Positions 1 through 7,445 are shown, counted from the first letter of the stretch. The stretch: 12,226 nt of DNA from Prevotella sp. UBA7594 (GCA_002490315.1 DLKG01000082.1:5539-17764), one strand, 5' to 3'. A program made the numbers and translations. Notes: generated from the sequence alone by a model not told the origin.

Positions 1-246
1 GAAGCCTCCTCTCCCAGTTATTATTGACAAGTTTTATATTCCTATTTGAAGACCCCGTCTTTATTTGCTTCCTATATAAAAAACCTGTCTTCCTGTCAGA
101 AAGAATAAGTATTCCTGTCAGAAGACCATGTCTTCCTTTCTTCCTGTCAAAAGAAACCTGCCTTCCTGTCAAAGAAGAGCCTGTCTCTTTGTATATCTTC
201 TCTTACTAATTACTGGTCTTTTTATTACCAGAATTTCCCGCTGAAC
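1..246. repeat. AT-rich non-coding DNA with degenerate minisatellite-like repeat
   Basis: This stretch lies downstream of apt (which reads leftward) and has no convincing gene. The hexamer CCTGTC occurs exactly six times between 84 and 185 (starts 84, 92, 114, 143, 165, 180). The longer unit TTCCTGTCA followed by a purine-rich tail starts at 90, 112, 141 and 163, spaced 22, 29 and 22 nt. Decayed copies lie around 53-59 and 127-132. Positions 8-22 (CCTCTCCCAGTTATT) match 12170-12184 at the other end of the window. A weak 5-bp inverted repeat (213-217 with 227-231) is not a convincing terminator. A 61-codon open frame covers the repeat but resembles no protein and is probably a by-product of the repeat. 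Confidence 0.5.
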
Positions 247-777
247 TTAAATCTTTATAAGCGACGTAATCTCGATGTCATCGTCGAAACCATTTCGTCC
301 GTTGAGACCTTCGTTTACAAGCTCGATGATGAAGTTCGCGTAAACCTTCTTTGGATGGAACTTCTTTACAAGATTGCAGGCTGCCTTCATTGTTCCGCCT
401 GTGGCAAGCAAATCGTCGTGGAGGAGAATTACGTCATTCTCATCGATTGCATCCTTATGGATCTCGATAGTGTCCTTGCCATATTCCTTTGCGTAGCTCT
501 CCTGTACTGTGTCGCATGGAAGTTTGCCGGGCTTGCGGCAAAGTACAACACCAGCACCTAAGCGCAATGCAAGAGCAGATGACATTACGAAACCGCGTGA
601 CTCGATGCCTACGATTTTTGTGATGCCCTTGTCCTTATAGAGCTCGTACATCTCATCGCAAATCTCCTTTAAACAAGCGTTGTTCTTGAAGAGTGTTGTA
701 ACATCGCGGAAGTTTACTCCCTTCTTTGGCCAATCTGGTATGCAACGCAGATTGTCAAGCAATAATTTGTTGTTCAT
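247..777 (-). CDS. apt: Adenine phosphoribosyltransferase
   Basis: Cytosolic purine-salvage enzyme that converts adenine and PRPP to AMP and pyrophosphate. The 176-residue product has the usual family length. The type I phosphoribosyltransferase PRPP loop is clear at residues 117-130 (ILLHDDLLATGGTM), with the acidic pair followed by a TGGT turn. Other family signatures are PDWPKKGVNFRD near residues 14-25, GIESRGF at 57-63 and RKPGKLP at 81-87. The start is the ATG at 777. It lies downstream of mnmG on the same strand with a 55-nt gap, so co-transcription is likely; the gap holds the parS-like site and no obvious own promoter. In Bacteroides genomes I recall the order mnmG-apt-uvrC; here no uvrC follows before the window ends, only repeat DNA. 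Confidence 0.96.
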   Translation of the reverse strand: MNNKLLLDNLRCIPDWPKKGVNFRDVTTLFKNNACLKEICDEMYELYKDKGITKIVGIESRGFVMSSALALRLGAGVVLCRKPGKLPCDTVQESYAKEYGKDTIEIHKDAIDENDVILLHDDLLATGGTMKAACNLVKKFHPKKVYANFIIELVNEGLNGRNGFDDDIEITSLIKI

Positions 778-811
778 TTTCAGTTGTTTATTGTATTTGT
801 ATTATTGTTTT

Positions 812-827
812 TGTTTCACGTGAAACG
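812..827. promoter_or_regulatory. Putative parS centromere site (ParB binding)
   Basis: The sequence TGTTTCACGTGAAACG contains the perfect 14-nt palindrome GTTTCACGTGAAAC (813-826) and matches the well-known bacterial parS consensus TGTTNCACGTGAAACA at 15 of 16 positions. It sits between the mnmG stop codon (ending at 833) and the apt start (777). ParB clamps load at such sites and spread, which helps segregate the origin region. mnmG is commonly origin-proximal in bacteria, which fits. No parA or parB gene is in the window, so function is inferred from the motif alone. Confidence 0.8.
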
Positions 828-832
828 ACGCT

Positions 833-2704
833 CTACCTGTGCATTAAAACCAACAGCACGTTGATGTCGCTTGGCGACACTCCCGGGATGCGCGATGCCT
901 GTCCGAGAGTCTCCGGATTGATGCGCGTTAGTTTCTGACGACCTTCTGTCGATATCTCATGTAGAGAACTGTAGTCGAAGTGGCCTTTGATGCGTATGTC
1001 TTCAAGTCGATGCATCTTGTCGGCAACGAGTCGCTCACGTTTTATGTATCCGTCGTATTTAATCAGTACTTCTGCAGCTTCGACGATTTCCTCTTTGCGT
1101 GGGTCATTTGTGTCAAGGGCTTCGTGAAGGGTGGGGATGACTGTTGCGAGTTGTGTGAGGTTGAGTTGTGGACGCGCTACAAGATTCGCTATTGTTGAGC
1201 CAAACTGTAATGGTGTCGTACCGAAAGATTCGAGAGCGGTGTTGATGTCGCTTGGCTTCACCTTTGTCGTGTTGCAATAGTCAATGATGCGCTCCGCTTC
1301 CGCTTTCTTTCTCAGCCAATGGTCGTAACGCTCACGTGAGGCGAGTCCGAGTTTGTATGCCTTTTCCGTCAGGCGAGCGTCTGCATTGTCTTGGCGGAGC
1401 AGTATGCGGTATTCAGCGCGTGAAGTGAACATGCGGTAAGGTTCGTCCACTCCCTTCGTCGTAAGGTCGTCGATAAGCACACCAATATAACCTTCGTCGC
1501 GTTTCATGATGAATGGCTCACTGCCACCGCACAGCAAGGCTGCGTTGATGCCTGCCATTGTTCCCTGTCCGCCAGCCTCCTCATATCCTGTAGTGCCGTT
1601 CACTTGTCCTGCGAAGAACAGTCCTTTTACAATCTTTGACTCCAATGACGGCTTTAGTTGCGTCGGGTCAAAGTAGTCGTACTCGATGGCATAGCCGGGG
1701 CGATACACTTTTATATCTCTGAAGGCAGGAATCTTCTTCAACGCTGCGAGTTGCACGTCCATTGGCATTGACGAAGAAAATCCGTTAAGGTACATCTCAT
1801 TTGTGTCCTCGCCCTCCGGTTCAAGAAAGAGCGGATGCTGCTCCTTGTCGGGGAATGTTACGAGTTTTGTCTCAATGGAAGGGCAGTAGCGTGGACCCGT
1901 TGATTGGATTTGTCCGTTGTAGAGTGGGGAATCGGCAATGGCGGCGCGCAATGTGTCGTGCACCTCCTTGTTAGTATAAGTAGTCCAGCATGGAAGTTGT
2001 TTCAGATGTCGTGGAGCTGTCATATATGAAAAGCCGTGGAAGTCGCTTTCGCCCGGCTGTTCCTCCATGTCTTCGAAGTGAACGCTACGGCGGTCGATGC
2101 GCACCGGTGTGCCTGTCTTCATGCGTGCTGCCGTGATGCCGTGGCGTGTGATGCTCTCTGTGAAATGCAGCACGGCAGGTTCAGCACATCTGCCACCTGG
2201 CACTTTATTCCTTCCAATATGCATGAGGCCGTTAAGAAAAGTGCCGGCTGTGATGACCACGGCTTTGGCATGGAAAGTCACGCCCCATATTGTCTTCACG
2301 CCAGTTACTTCACCATTCTCGACGAGTAGCTCTGTTGCCTCGTCTTGCCAAATATCGAGTCCGTCCACGCGGTCGAGGCGCGTGCGCCACTCCCAAATGA
2401 ATTTGCCACGGTCGCACTGCGCCCTTGGACTCCATACGGCAGGTCCCTTGCCTCGGTTGAGCATCCGGAACTGTATGGACGTGGCGTCCGTCACGAGTCC
2501 CATCTCGCCACCCAACGCGTCGATTTCGCGCACAATCTGTCCCTTGGCAATGCCGCCAACGGCAGGGTTGCAGCTCATCTGTCCTATCTTGTTCATGTCC
2601 ATCGTCACGAGGCACGTCTTTGCGCCCATGCGGGCAGCCGCCGAGGCAGCCTCGCATCCGGCGTGTCCGCCGCCGATGACGATAACGTCGTAGTTGAAAT
2701 TCAT
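833..2704 (-). CDS. mnmG: tRNA uridine-5-carboxymethylaminomethyl modification enzyme MnmG
   Basis: FAD-dependent partner of MnmE that installs the (carboxymethyl)aminomethyl group at C5 of the wobble uridine in certain tRNAs; formerly GidA. The product is 623 residues, standard for the family. The N-terminal dinucleotide-binding loop is GGGHAG (residues 11-16). The conserved SCNPAVGGIAKG segment with its cysteine is at 44-55. The later FFAGQVNGTTGYEE block, with the second FAD-binding signature, and the C-terminal FTSRAEYRILLRQDNADARLT block are all present. The frame is intact. The start ATG at 2704 is preceded by AT-rich DNA; a near-match to a -7 box on the minus strand (CATTTTTG, 2739-2732) lacks a partner -33 element. 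apt follows downstream. Confidence 0.98.
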   Translation of the reverse strand: MNFNYDVIVIGGGHAGCEAASAAARMGAKTCLVTMDMNKIGQMSCNPAVGGIAKGQIVREIDALGGEMGLVTDATSIQFRMLNRGKGPAVWSPRAQCDRGKFIWEWRTRLDRVDGLDIWQDEATELLVENGEVTGVKTIWGVTFHAKAVVITAGTFLNGLMHIGRNKVPGGRCAEPAVLHFTESITRHGITAARMKTGTPVRIDRRSVHFEDMEEQPGESDFHGFSYMTAPRHLKQLPCWTTYTNKEVHDTLRAAIADSPLYNGQIQSTGPRYCPSIETKLVTFPDKEQHPLFLEPEGEDTNEMYLNGFSSSMPMDVQLAALKKIPAFRDIKVYRPGYAIEYDYFDPTQLKPSLESKIVKGLFFAGQVNGTTGYEEAGGQGTMAGINAALLCGGSEPFIMKRDEGYIGVLIDDLTTKGVDEPYRMFTSRAEYRILLRQDNADARLTEKAYKLGLASRERYDHWLRKKAEAERIIDYCNTTKVKPSDINTALESFGTTPLQFGSTIANLVARPQLNLTQLATVIPTLHEALDTNDPRKEEIVEAAEVLIKYDGYIKRERLVADKMHRLEDIRIKGHFDYSSLHEISTEGRQKLTRINPETLGQASRIPGVSPSDINVLLVLMHR

Positions 2705-2762
2705 ATACTATGTTGCTTTAGTAAAGGCGCGCAAAAATGTAAGACTACAACTTCATCCGTGT

Positions 2763-2858
2763 CGGAGGTCTCCGGCCTCCGCGGCAGTTAGAAAATTCAG
2801 AAGTCATTTCCTTGTTATTCTGCAATAGTCCTCTTGATGTGGAGGCCGGAGACCTCCG
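2763..2858. repeat. 18-bp perfect inverted repeat around a 60-nt spacer
   Basis: The arm at 2763-2780 (CGGAGGTCTCCGGCCTCC) is exactly complementary to 2841-2858, so RNA from either strand could form a very stable GC-rich stem with a 60-nt loop. The arms are far more GC-rich than the surrounding DNA. It lies between divergent mnmG and frdC, where no terminator is needed, and it is upstream of the frd promoter. No open frame fills the loop. It resembles a REP/MITE-type intergenic repeat. The rest of the 2705-2913 interval shows nothing else recognisable. Confidence 0.7.
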
Positions 2859-2913
2859 CTATATTTTATGTTCGCAAAATTAAGAATAAAAATTGATTTT
2901 TGGACGGAAATAG

Positions 2914-2944
2914 TTTGATTTATCACCAAATTTCAGTATTTTTG
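2914..2944 (+). promoter_or_regulatory. Bacteroidetes-type promoter for the frd leader/operon
   Basis: The -33 element TTTG (2914-2917) and the -7 element TATTTTTG (2937-2944, fitting TAnnTTTG) are separated by 19 nt, within the spacing typical of the Bacteroidetes primary sigma factor. Transcription should begin near 2950, about 210 nt before the frdC start codon and immediately before the predicted RNA helix that starts at 2953. Confidence 0.75.
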
Positions 2945-2950
2945 CAGTCT

Positions 2951-3080
2951 GTAAGGACAAGACTTATACCTATTATATATTAGAGGCTATGATTTGTGGC
3001 CTTTATTATATGCGCATACCGGCAGACGTCAAGCCGTCTGTCACATATCCATGAAGAATATAAGTCGTGCTGTCCTTTTC
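2951..3080 (+). ncRNA. Putative structured RNA: frd 5' leader or stand-alone sRNA
   Basis: The ends of this segment pair. AAGGACA (2953-2959) is complementary to 3071-3077, and GACTTATA (2961-2968) to 3059-3066, giving 15 base pairs with one small internal loop. Inside, 2976-2987 pairs with 2999-3010 (one U-U mismatch and one G-U), and CAGACG (3023-3028) pairs with CGTCTG (3035-3040) across a 6-nt loop. The result is a three-way-junction-like fold whose 5' end coincides with the predicted transcription start. It could be a cis-acting leader of frdCAB, or a separate sRNA of about 130 nt ending at the short TTTT run (3075-3078). I do not recognise a named RNA family. The rest of the leader (3081-3164) is AT-rich and has no Shine-Dalgarno site. 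Confidence 0.5.
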
Positions 3081-3164
3081 CAGCGCAACGCCGTGAGGCA
3101 TAGCAATGTTGAAAGATTGAAATCAATAATTCTAACATTTTAATAATTTAAATTCAAATCATTT

Positions 3165-3845
3165 ATGTGGTTAATCAATTCATCTATCGGTAGAAAGGTT
3201 GTGATGGCCGTAACTGGTATCGCGCTTGTTCTATTCCTGACATTCCACATGTCAATGAATGTTGCCGCTCTCTTCTCGGGAGACGCCTACAACATGATCT
3301 GTGAATTCCTCGGCGCCAACTGGTATGCCGTAGTTGCAACACTCGGTCTTGCTGCACTCGCAGTGATCCACATCGTCTACGCCTTCTGGCTTACGATGCA
3401 GAACCGTGCAGCCCGCGGCAACAACCGCTACGAGGTAGTGGCAAAGCCAGCAAAGGTAGAGTGGGCATCGCAGAACATGCTCGTTCTTGGCATCATCGTC
3501 ATCCTCGGCCTGTTGCTCCACCTTTTCAACTTCTGGTACAACATGATGTTCGCCGAGCTTCTCGGTTTCGAGGGCGTATGTGCACCTGCTGACGGCTTCG
3601 GCTGGATCCAGGAGACATTCAAGAACCCGGTTTACGTTGTTCTCTACATCATCTGGCTCGTAGCCCTTTGGCTGCACCTCACCCATGGATTCTGGAGCGC
3701 AATGCAGACATTCGGCTGGAACGGCAAGGTATGGTTCAACCGTTGGAAGGTCATCGGCCAGGTTTACTCAACACTCCTCGTGCTCGGATTCCTCCTCGTA
3801 GTTCTCGCATTCGCATTTGGCTGCGCACCGAGCCTCTGCTGCTAA
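3165..3845 (+). CDS. frdC: Fumarate reductase / succinate dehydrogenase cytochrome b subunit
   Basis: Membrane anchor of quinol:fumarate reductase. It takes electrons from menaquinol (inferred) and passes them via heme b to FrdB. The 226-residue protein has about five hydrophobic spans (near residues 11-37, 53-78, 104-127, 154-176 and 197-220), as in the Wolinella/Bacillus b558-type anchors that bind two hemes. Candidate heme-ligand histidines are His28, His69, His119, His171 and His174, mostly in or beside helices. The sequence begins MWLINSSIGRK, a typical start for this family. It is the first gene of the operon, with a 36-nt gap to frdA. The codon choice is strongly biased to C-ending codons, as in frdA and frdB, suggesting high expression. 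Confidence 0.95.
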   Translation: MWLINSSIGRKVVMAVTGIALVLFLTFHMSMNVAALFSGDAYNMICEFLGANWYAVVATLGLAALAVIHIVYAFWLTMQNRAARGNNRYEVVAKPAKVEWASQNMLVLGIIVILGLLLHLFNFWYNMMFAELLGFEGVCAPADGFGWIQETFKNPVYVVLYIIWLVALWLHLTHGFWSAMQTFGWNGKVWFNRWKVIGQVYSTLLVLGFLLVVLAFAFGCAPSLCC

Positions 3846-3881
3846 TTCCTAATTCTTCAATTGTAATTCGTAATTTTAATT

Positions 3882-5864
3882 ATGGCTAAGACAATAAATT
3901 CAAGAATCCCTGAAGGCCCAGTGGCCGAGAAGTGGACCAATTATAAAGCTCACCAGCGTCTGGTGAACCCCAAGAACAAACTCAAGCTCGACATCATCGT
4001 TGTAGGTACCGGTCTTGCAGGTGCTTCGGCAGCAGCCAGCCTCGGCGAGATGGGATTCCGCGTGCTCAACTTCTGCATCCAGGACTCTCCGCGTCGTGCT
4101 CACTCTATCGCAGCTCAGGGCGGTATCAACGCTGCCAAGAACTATCAGAACGACGGCGACTCCGTTTACCGCTTGTTCTACGACACAGTGAAGGGTGGCG
4201 ACTACCGTGCCCGTGAGGCCAACGTTTACCGTCTTGCTGAGGTGTCAAACGACATCATCGACCAGTGTGTAGCCCAGGGTGTGCCTTTCGCACGTGAGTA
4301 CGGCGGCATGCTCGCCAACCGTTCATTCGGTGGTGCTCAGGTGTCACGTACATTCTACGCAAAGGGTCAGACCGGTCAGCAGCTCCTCCTCGGTGCCTAC
4401 TCAGCACTCTCAAAGCAGGTGAGCACCGGCCGCGTACTTCTCTATACTCGCTACGAGATGGAGGACGTCGTAATCGTTGACGGCCGCGCACGCGGTATCA
4501 TCGCCAAGAACCTCGTTACTGGCAAGCTCGAGCGCTTCTCAGCCAACGCCGTTGTAATCGCAACTGGCGGCTACGGCAACACCTACTTCCTCTCTACCAA
4601 CGCTATGGGTTGCAACTGTACAGCAGCCGTTCAGTGCTACCGCAAGGGCGCTTACTTCGCAAATCCTTGCTACGTGCAGATCCACCCGACATGTATTCCG
4701 GTACACGGCGACAAGCAGTCGAAGCTGACCCTTATGTCGGAGTCTCTGCGTAACGACGGCCGCATCTGGGTACCGAAGAAGATTGAGGACGCCAAGGCTC
4801 TGCAGGCAGGCACAAAGAAGGGTTCTGACATTCCTGAGGAAGACCGCGACTACTACCTCGAGCGTCGCTATCCGGCATTCGGCAACCTCGTTCCGCGTGA
4901 CGTTGCATCGCGTGCAGCCAAGGAGCGTTGCGACAAGGGCTTCGGCGTGAACAACACCGGCTTGGCAGTGTTCCTCGACTTCTCTGAGTCAATCAACCGT
5001 CTCGGCATCGACGTTATCCGCCAGCGCTATGGCAACCTCTTCGACATGTACGAGGAGATCACCGACGTTAATCCGGGCGAGAAGGCCAACACAATCAACG
5101 GCGTTGACTACTACAACCCGATGATGATCTATCCTGCCATCCACTACACAATGGGCGGTATCTGGGTAGACTACGAGCTCATGACCTCTATCACCGGTCT
5201 GTTCGCTATCGGCGAGTGCAACTTCTCCGACCATGGTGCCAACCGTCTTGGTGCATCTGCTCTTATGCAGGGCTTGGCCGACGGCTACTTCGTGCTTCCT
5301 TACACCATCCAGAACTACCTCGCCGACCAGGCTATCTGGCCGCACCTCTCTACCGACCTGCCAGAGTTCGCAGAGGCTGAGAAGGGTGTTCAGGCTGAGA
5401 TCGACCGCCTGATGAACATCCACGGCAAGCGTTCTGTAGACTCTATCCACAAGGAGCTCGGCCACATCATGTGGGAGCACGTGGGCATGGGCCGCACAAA
5501 GAAGGGTCTTGAGGAAGGCATCGAGCTTATCAAGAAGATCCGCAAGGAGTTCAACACCAACCTCTTCATCCCTGGCAAGAAGGAAGGCTTGAACGTAGAG
5601 CTCGACAAGGCTATCCACCTCCGCGACTTCATCCTCATGGGTGAGCTTATCGCACACGACGCCCTCTCACGCGAGGAGTCATGCGGTGGTCACTTCCGCG
5701 AGGAGCACCAGACTCCCGAGGGCGAGGCACAGCGCGACGACGAGAACTTCTTCTACGTAGGCTGCTGGGAGTATCAGGGCAACGACGAGGCTGCTCCTGA
5801 GCTCATCAAGGAGCCGCTCGAGTATGAGGCAATCAAGGTACAGACACGTAATTATAAGAACTAA
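3882..5864 (+). CDS. frdA: Fumarate reductase / succinate dehydrogenase flavoprotein subunit
   Basis: Catalytic subunit that reduces fumarate to succinate (or the reverse) on the cytoplasmic face, the terminal step of anaerobic fumarate respiration in Bacteroidales. The product is 660 residues. The FAD-binding loop is GTGLAG (42-47). His74 in [15 protein letters not shown] is the expected covalent FAD attachment site. Substrate and catalytic features include the HPT block (268-270), SESLRNDGR (286-294), Arg339 in PRDVASRA, the proposed proton-relay arginine, and His421 in HYTMGG. A further FAD contact block is [16 protein letters not shown] (444-459). The frame is intact. Normally frdB follows directly; here a 570-nt insertion carrying an S23-family gene separates them. 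Confidence 0.98.
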   Translation: MAKTINSRIPEGPVAEKWTNYKAHQRLVNPKNKLKLDIIVVGTGLAGASAAASLGEMGFRVLNFCIQDSPRRAHSIAAQGGINAAKNYQNDGDSVYRLFYDTVKGGDYRAREANVYRLAEVSNDIIDQCVAQGVPFAREYGGMLANRSFGGAQVSRTFYAKGQTGQQLLLGAYSALSKQVSTGRVLLYTRYEMEDVVIVDGRARGIIAKNLVTGKLERFSANAVVIATGGYGNTYFLSTNAMGCNCTAAVQCYRKGAYFANPCYVQIHPTCIPVHGDKQSKLTLMSESLRNDGRIWVPKKIEDAKALQAGTKKGSDIPEEDRDYYLERRYPAFGNLVPRDVASRAAKERCDKGFGVNNTGLAVFLDFSESINRLGIDVIRQRYGNLFDMYEEITDVNPGEKANTINGVDYYNPMMIYPAIHYTMGGIWVDYELMTSITGLFAIGECNFSDHGANRLGASALMQGLADGYFVLPYTIQNYLADQAIWPHLSTDLPEFAEAEKGVQAEIDRLMNIHGKRSVDSIHKELGHIMWEHVGMGRTKKGLEEGIELIKKIRKEFNTNLFIPGKKEGLNVELDKAIHLRDFILMGELIAHDALSREESCGGHFREEHQTPEGEAQRDDENFFYVGCWEYQGNDEAAPELIKEPLEYEAIKVQTRNYKN

Positions 5865-5870
5865 TTTTTA

Positions 5871-6418
5871 TAGTTGACGAGTGACGAGTAGACAAGTAGA
5901 CAAGGAGATTAGTATATGAGTTTATTAGTAGACAAGTCTCTTTTCTGCTCGGCACATTTACCAATAACAATTATTTAATCCGTTGACAAGACGGAGATGG
6001 GCAATAATGAAGAACCATAAGGATCTGATAGTGTGGCAGAAGAGCATGACGCTTGTGAAGCGCCTCTATGAAGTGACCCAGGCTTTTCCTAAGGAAGAAT
6101 TGTTTGGCATTACTTCCCAAATGCGCCGTGCCGCAGTTTCCATACCATCGAATATTGCTGAGGGTTATGGTCGCTTATCCGACAAGGAGACCGTCAGGTT
6201 TCTGAGTATAGCTTTAGGTTCTGCATCAGAGTTGGAGACGCAGTTGCTCATTTGCGAACAACTTGCTTTCTTGAAGAATCCTGAGCTCGACGAATTGCTC
6301 ATGTTGAACACCGAGATACTGCGTATGCTTGCATCTTTGTCAAATAAGATTGGCGACAGAAACTGAGTGAACAATGCAAATCTCCTTGTCAACTCGTCAA
6401 CTTCTACCTTGTCAACTA
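5871..6418. mobile_element. Candidate S23-gene cassette with imperfect terminal inverted repeats
   Basis: The left flank (5871-5908) and the reverse complement of the right flank (6381-6418) both read TAGTTGAC, then copies of an octamer T(A/T)GAC(A/G)AG, then GAGA. Over the 36-nt core (5873-5908 against 6381-6416) I count 28 matches. The repeats enclose a single four-helix-bundle gene and separate frdA from frdB, which are normally adjacent. This is the layout expected of a small inserted unit, although no transposase is present. Target duplications are not evident, since the outer bases are simply A/T runs. Similar repeats follow frdB without a gene. Confidence 0.5.
6007..6366 (+). CDS. Four helix bundle protein, S23 / 23S rRNA intervening-sequence family
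   Basis: This 119-residue protein belongs to the bIVP/S23 family, first found encoded in intervening sequences of 23S rRNA genes and structurally related to the Avd proteins of diversity-generating retroelements. Family signatures are DLIVWQKSM (6-14), the long core from PKEELFGITSQMRRAA through SIPSNIAEGYGR (28-56) and FLSIALGSASELETQL (65-80). The basic, helical character is consistent with nucleic-acid binding and pentamer formation in relatives, but the molecular function is unknown. I chose the ATG at 6007 because the family starts with K-x-H-x-DL-x-VW; a TTG at 5983 would add eight atypical residues. No promoter is apparent, so it is probably read through from the frd promoter. It sits between frdA and frdB inside an inverted-repeat element. 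Confidence 0.92.
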   Translation: MKNHKDLIVWQKSMTLVKRLYEVTQAFPKEELFGITSQMRRAAVSIPSNIAEGYGRLSDKETVRFLSIALGSASELETQLLICEQLAFLKNPELDELLMLNTEILRMLASLSNKIGDRN

Positions 6419-6434
6419 AAAAAAATAAACAACA

Positions 6435-7187
6435 ATGGCAAATATATCATTCACACTGAAATATTGGCGTCAGAATGGTCCGCAGGACAAGGGCCACTTC
6501 GACACACGCGAGATGAAGGACATCCCTACGGATACTTCATTCCTTGAGATGCTCGACATCCTTAACGAGCAGCTCATCGAGGAAGGCAACGAGCCTTTCG
6601 TATTCGACCACGACTGCCGCGAGGGTATCTGCGGTATGTGCTCACTCTACATCAACGGTCATCCCCACGGACCTAACCAGGGTGCCACAACCTGCCAGCT
6701 CTACATGCGTAAGTTCAACGACGGCGACGTTATCACCGTTGAGCCGTGGCGCTCGGCTGCATTCCCCGTTATCAAGGACTGCATGGTAGACCGCTCTGCA
6801 TTCGACAAGATCATGCAGGCAGGTGGCTACGTGAGCGTTCGCACCGGCCAGCCGCAGGACGCCAACGCAATCCTCATCCCGAAGGAAGACGCCGACGAGG
6901 CTATGGACTGCGCCACATGTATCGGTTGCGGTTGCTGCGTGGCAGCCTGCAAGAACGGTTCGGCAATGCTCTTCGTAAGCTCTAAGGTAAGCCAGCTCGC
7001 TCTCCTGCCGCAGGGTCGTCCTGAGGCTGCAAAGCGTGCCAAGGCTATGATTGCCAAGATGGAGGAGCTCGGCTTCGGCAACTGCACCAACACCCGCGCC
7101 TGCGAGGCTGAGTGCCCGAAGAACGAGTCAATCGCCAACATCGCTCGCCTCAACCGCGAGTTCATCAAGGCAAAGCTCGCTGACTAA
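6435..7187 (+). CDS. frdB: Fumarate reductase / succinate dehydrogenase iron-sulfur subunit
   Basis: Electron-wire subunit between the heme anchor FrdC and the flavin of FrdA. The 250-residue protein has the plant-type [2Fe-2S] ligands Cys61, Cys66, Cys69 and Cys87 (CREGICGMC, then C87). By alignment with E. coli SdhB, Cys162, Cys165, Cys168 and Cys227 should hold [4Fe-4S], and Cys172, Cys217 and Cys223 [3Fe-4S]. Cys159 and Cys167 are additional cysteines in the same [14 protein letters not shown] stretch. It lies 68 nt after the S23 gene, starts at an ATG after an A-rich leader, and has the same highly biased codon use as frdC and frdA. It remains in the operon despite the insertion, because no promoter or terminator is evident between the genes. 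Confidence 0.97.
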   Translation: MANISFTLKYWRQNGPQDKGHFDTREMKDIPTDTSFLEMLDILNEQLIEEGNEPFVFDHDCREGICGMCSLYINGHPHGPNQGATTCQLYMRKFNDGDVITVEPWRSAAFPVIKDCMVDRSAFDKIMQAGGYVSVRTGQPQDANAILIPKEDADEAMDCATCIGCGCCVAACKNGSAMLFVSSKVSQLALLPQGRPEAAKRAKAMIAKMEELGFGNCTNTRACEAECPKNESIANIARLNREFIKAKLAD

Positions 7188-7189
7188 GG

Positions 7190-7311
7190 AGTAGAAAAGT
7201 TGACAAGTAAACAAGTAGACGAGTTGACAAGCTGTTTGCTTTCTACGTTTATAAGACAAGGAGCGATGCAAATTTTTCGTTAACTTGCCAACTGAAAACT
7301 CGTCAACTAAA
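7190..7311. repeat. Gene-less relative of the S23-flanking repeat
   Basis: Directly after frdB come GTTGACAAG and three more octamers (7199-7231: TAAACAAG, TAGACGAG, TTGACAAG), the same repeat unit found at both ends of the S23 cassette. The right side (7266-7311) begins ATGCAAAT and ends GTCAACTAAA, as does the right flank of the S23 gene (6374-6420), with nearly equal length (46 against 47 nt). It could be an internally deleted or empty copy of the same element. It contains no plausible gene. Confidence 0.5.
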
Positions 7312-7324
7312 CGATAAAACATAT

Positions 7325-7369
7325 AAGCGGATGCAATGGTATATAATTATGCCTTGCATCCGCTTTTAT
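7325..7369 (+). terminator. Rho-independent terminator of the frd operon
   Basis: AAGCGGATGCAA (7325-7336) pairs perfectly over 12 bp with TTGCATCCGCTT (7354-7365) around a 17-nt loop, followed by a T-rich tail (TTATTTG). It lies between the post-frdB repeat and the first toxin gene. Confidence 0.85.
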
Positions 7370-7392
7370 TTGTACAAAATATCTTCACATAA

Positions 7393-7424
7393 TTTGTGAA
7401 GGATGATAATATTGTATATCTTTG
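7393..7424 (+). promoter_or_regulatory. Promoter and operator of first HigBA module
   Basis: TTTG (7393-7396... read as TTTG at 7393) and TATCTTTG (7417-7424, fitting TAnnTTTG) are 20 nt apart. The -33 box is embedded in the inverted repeat CTTCACATAATTTGTGAAG (7383-7401; 7-bp arms), a good candidate operator for autoregulation by the antitoxin. The predicted 5' leader is short, roughly 15 nt. Confidence 0.75.
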
Positions 7425-7445
7425 CAAAGAATTAATACTTATCCA

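Noticed and set aside
84..185. Possible CRISPR array
   Set aside because: Repeat units are short and degenerate, spacings are too small for spacers, and no cas genes are nearby.
24..209. 61-codon open frame at the left edge
   Set aside because: It coincides with the CCTGTC repeat, and its repeated LPV-like peptide reflects that repeat rather than a protein family.
213..231. Terminator for apt on the minus strand
   Set aside because: Only a 5-bp stem, with no T-tract after it in the direction of apt transcription.
2097..2693. 198-codon plus-strand open frame opposite mnmG
   Set aside because: mnmG is full length with all family motifs; the opposite frame is a compositional by-product.
4989..5657. 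222-codon open frame on the minus strand within frdA
   Set aside because: A shadow of the strongly codon-biased frdA frame, with low-complexity Val/Leu/Asp-rich translation and no start signals.
5983..6006. Extended TTG start for the S23 protein
   Set aside because: The extra eight residues do not fit the family N-terminus, and the ATG at 6007 gives the canonical start.
5865..6434. 23S rRNA fragment or intervening sequence
   Set aside because: The S23-type protein suggested it, but the flanking sequence is protein-coding frd DNA and octamer repeats, with no rRNA similarity that I can recognise.
7422..7445. TTG start for the first toxin
   Set aside because: It lies within the -7 promoter box, so it would precede the expected transcription start; the ATG at 7446 aligns with the second toxin.
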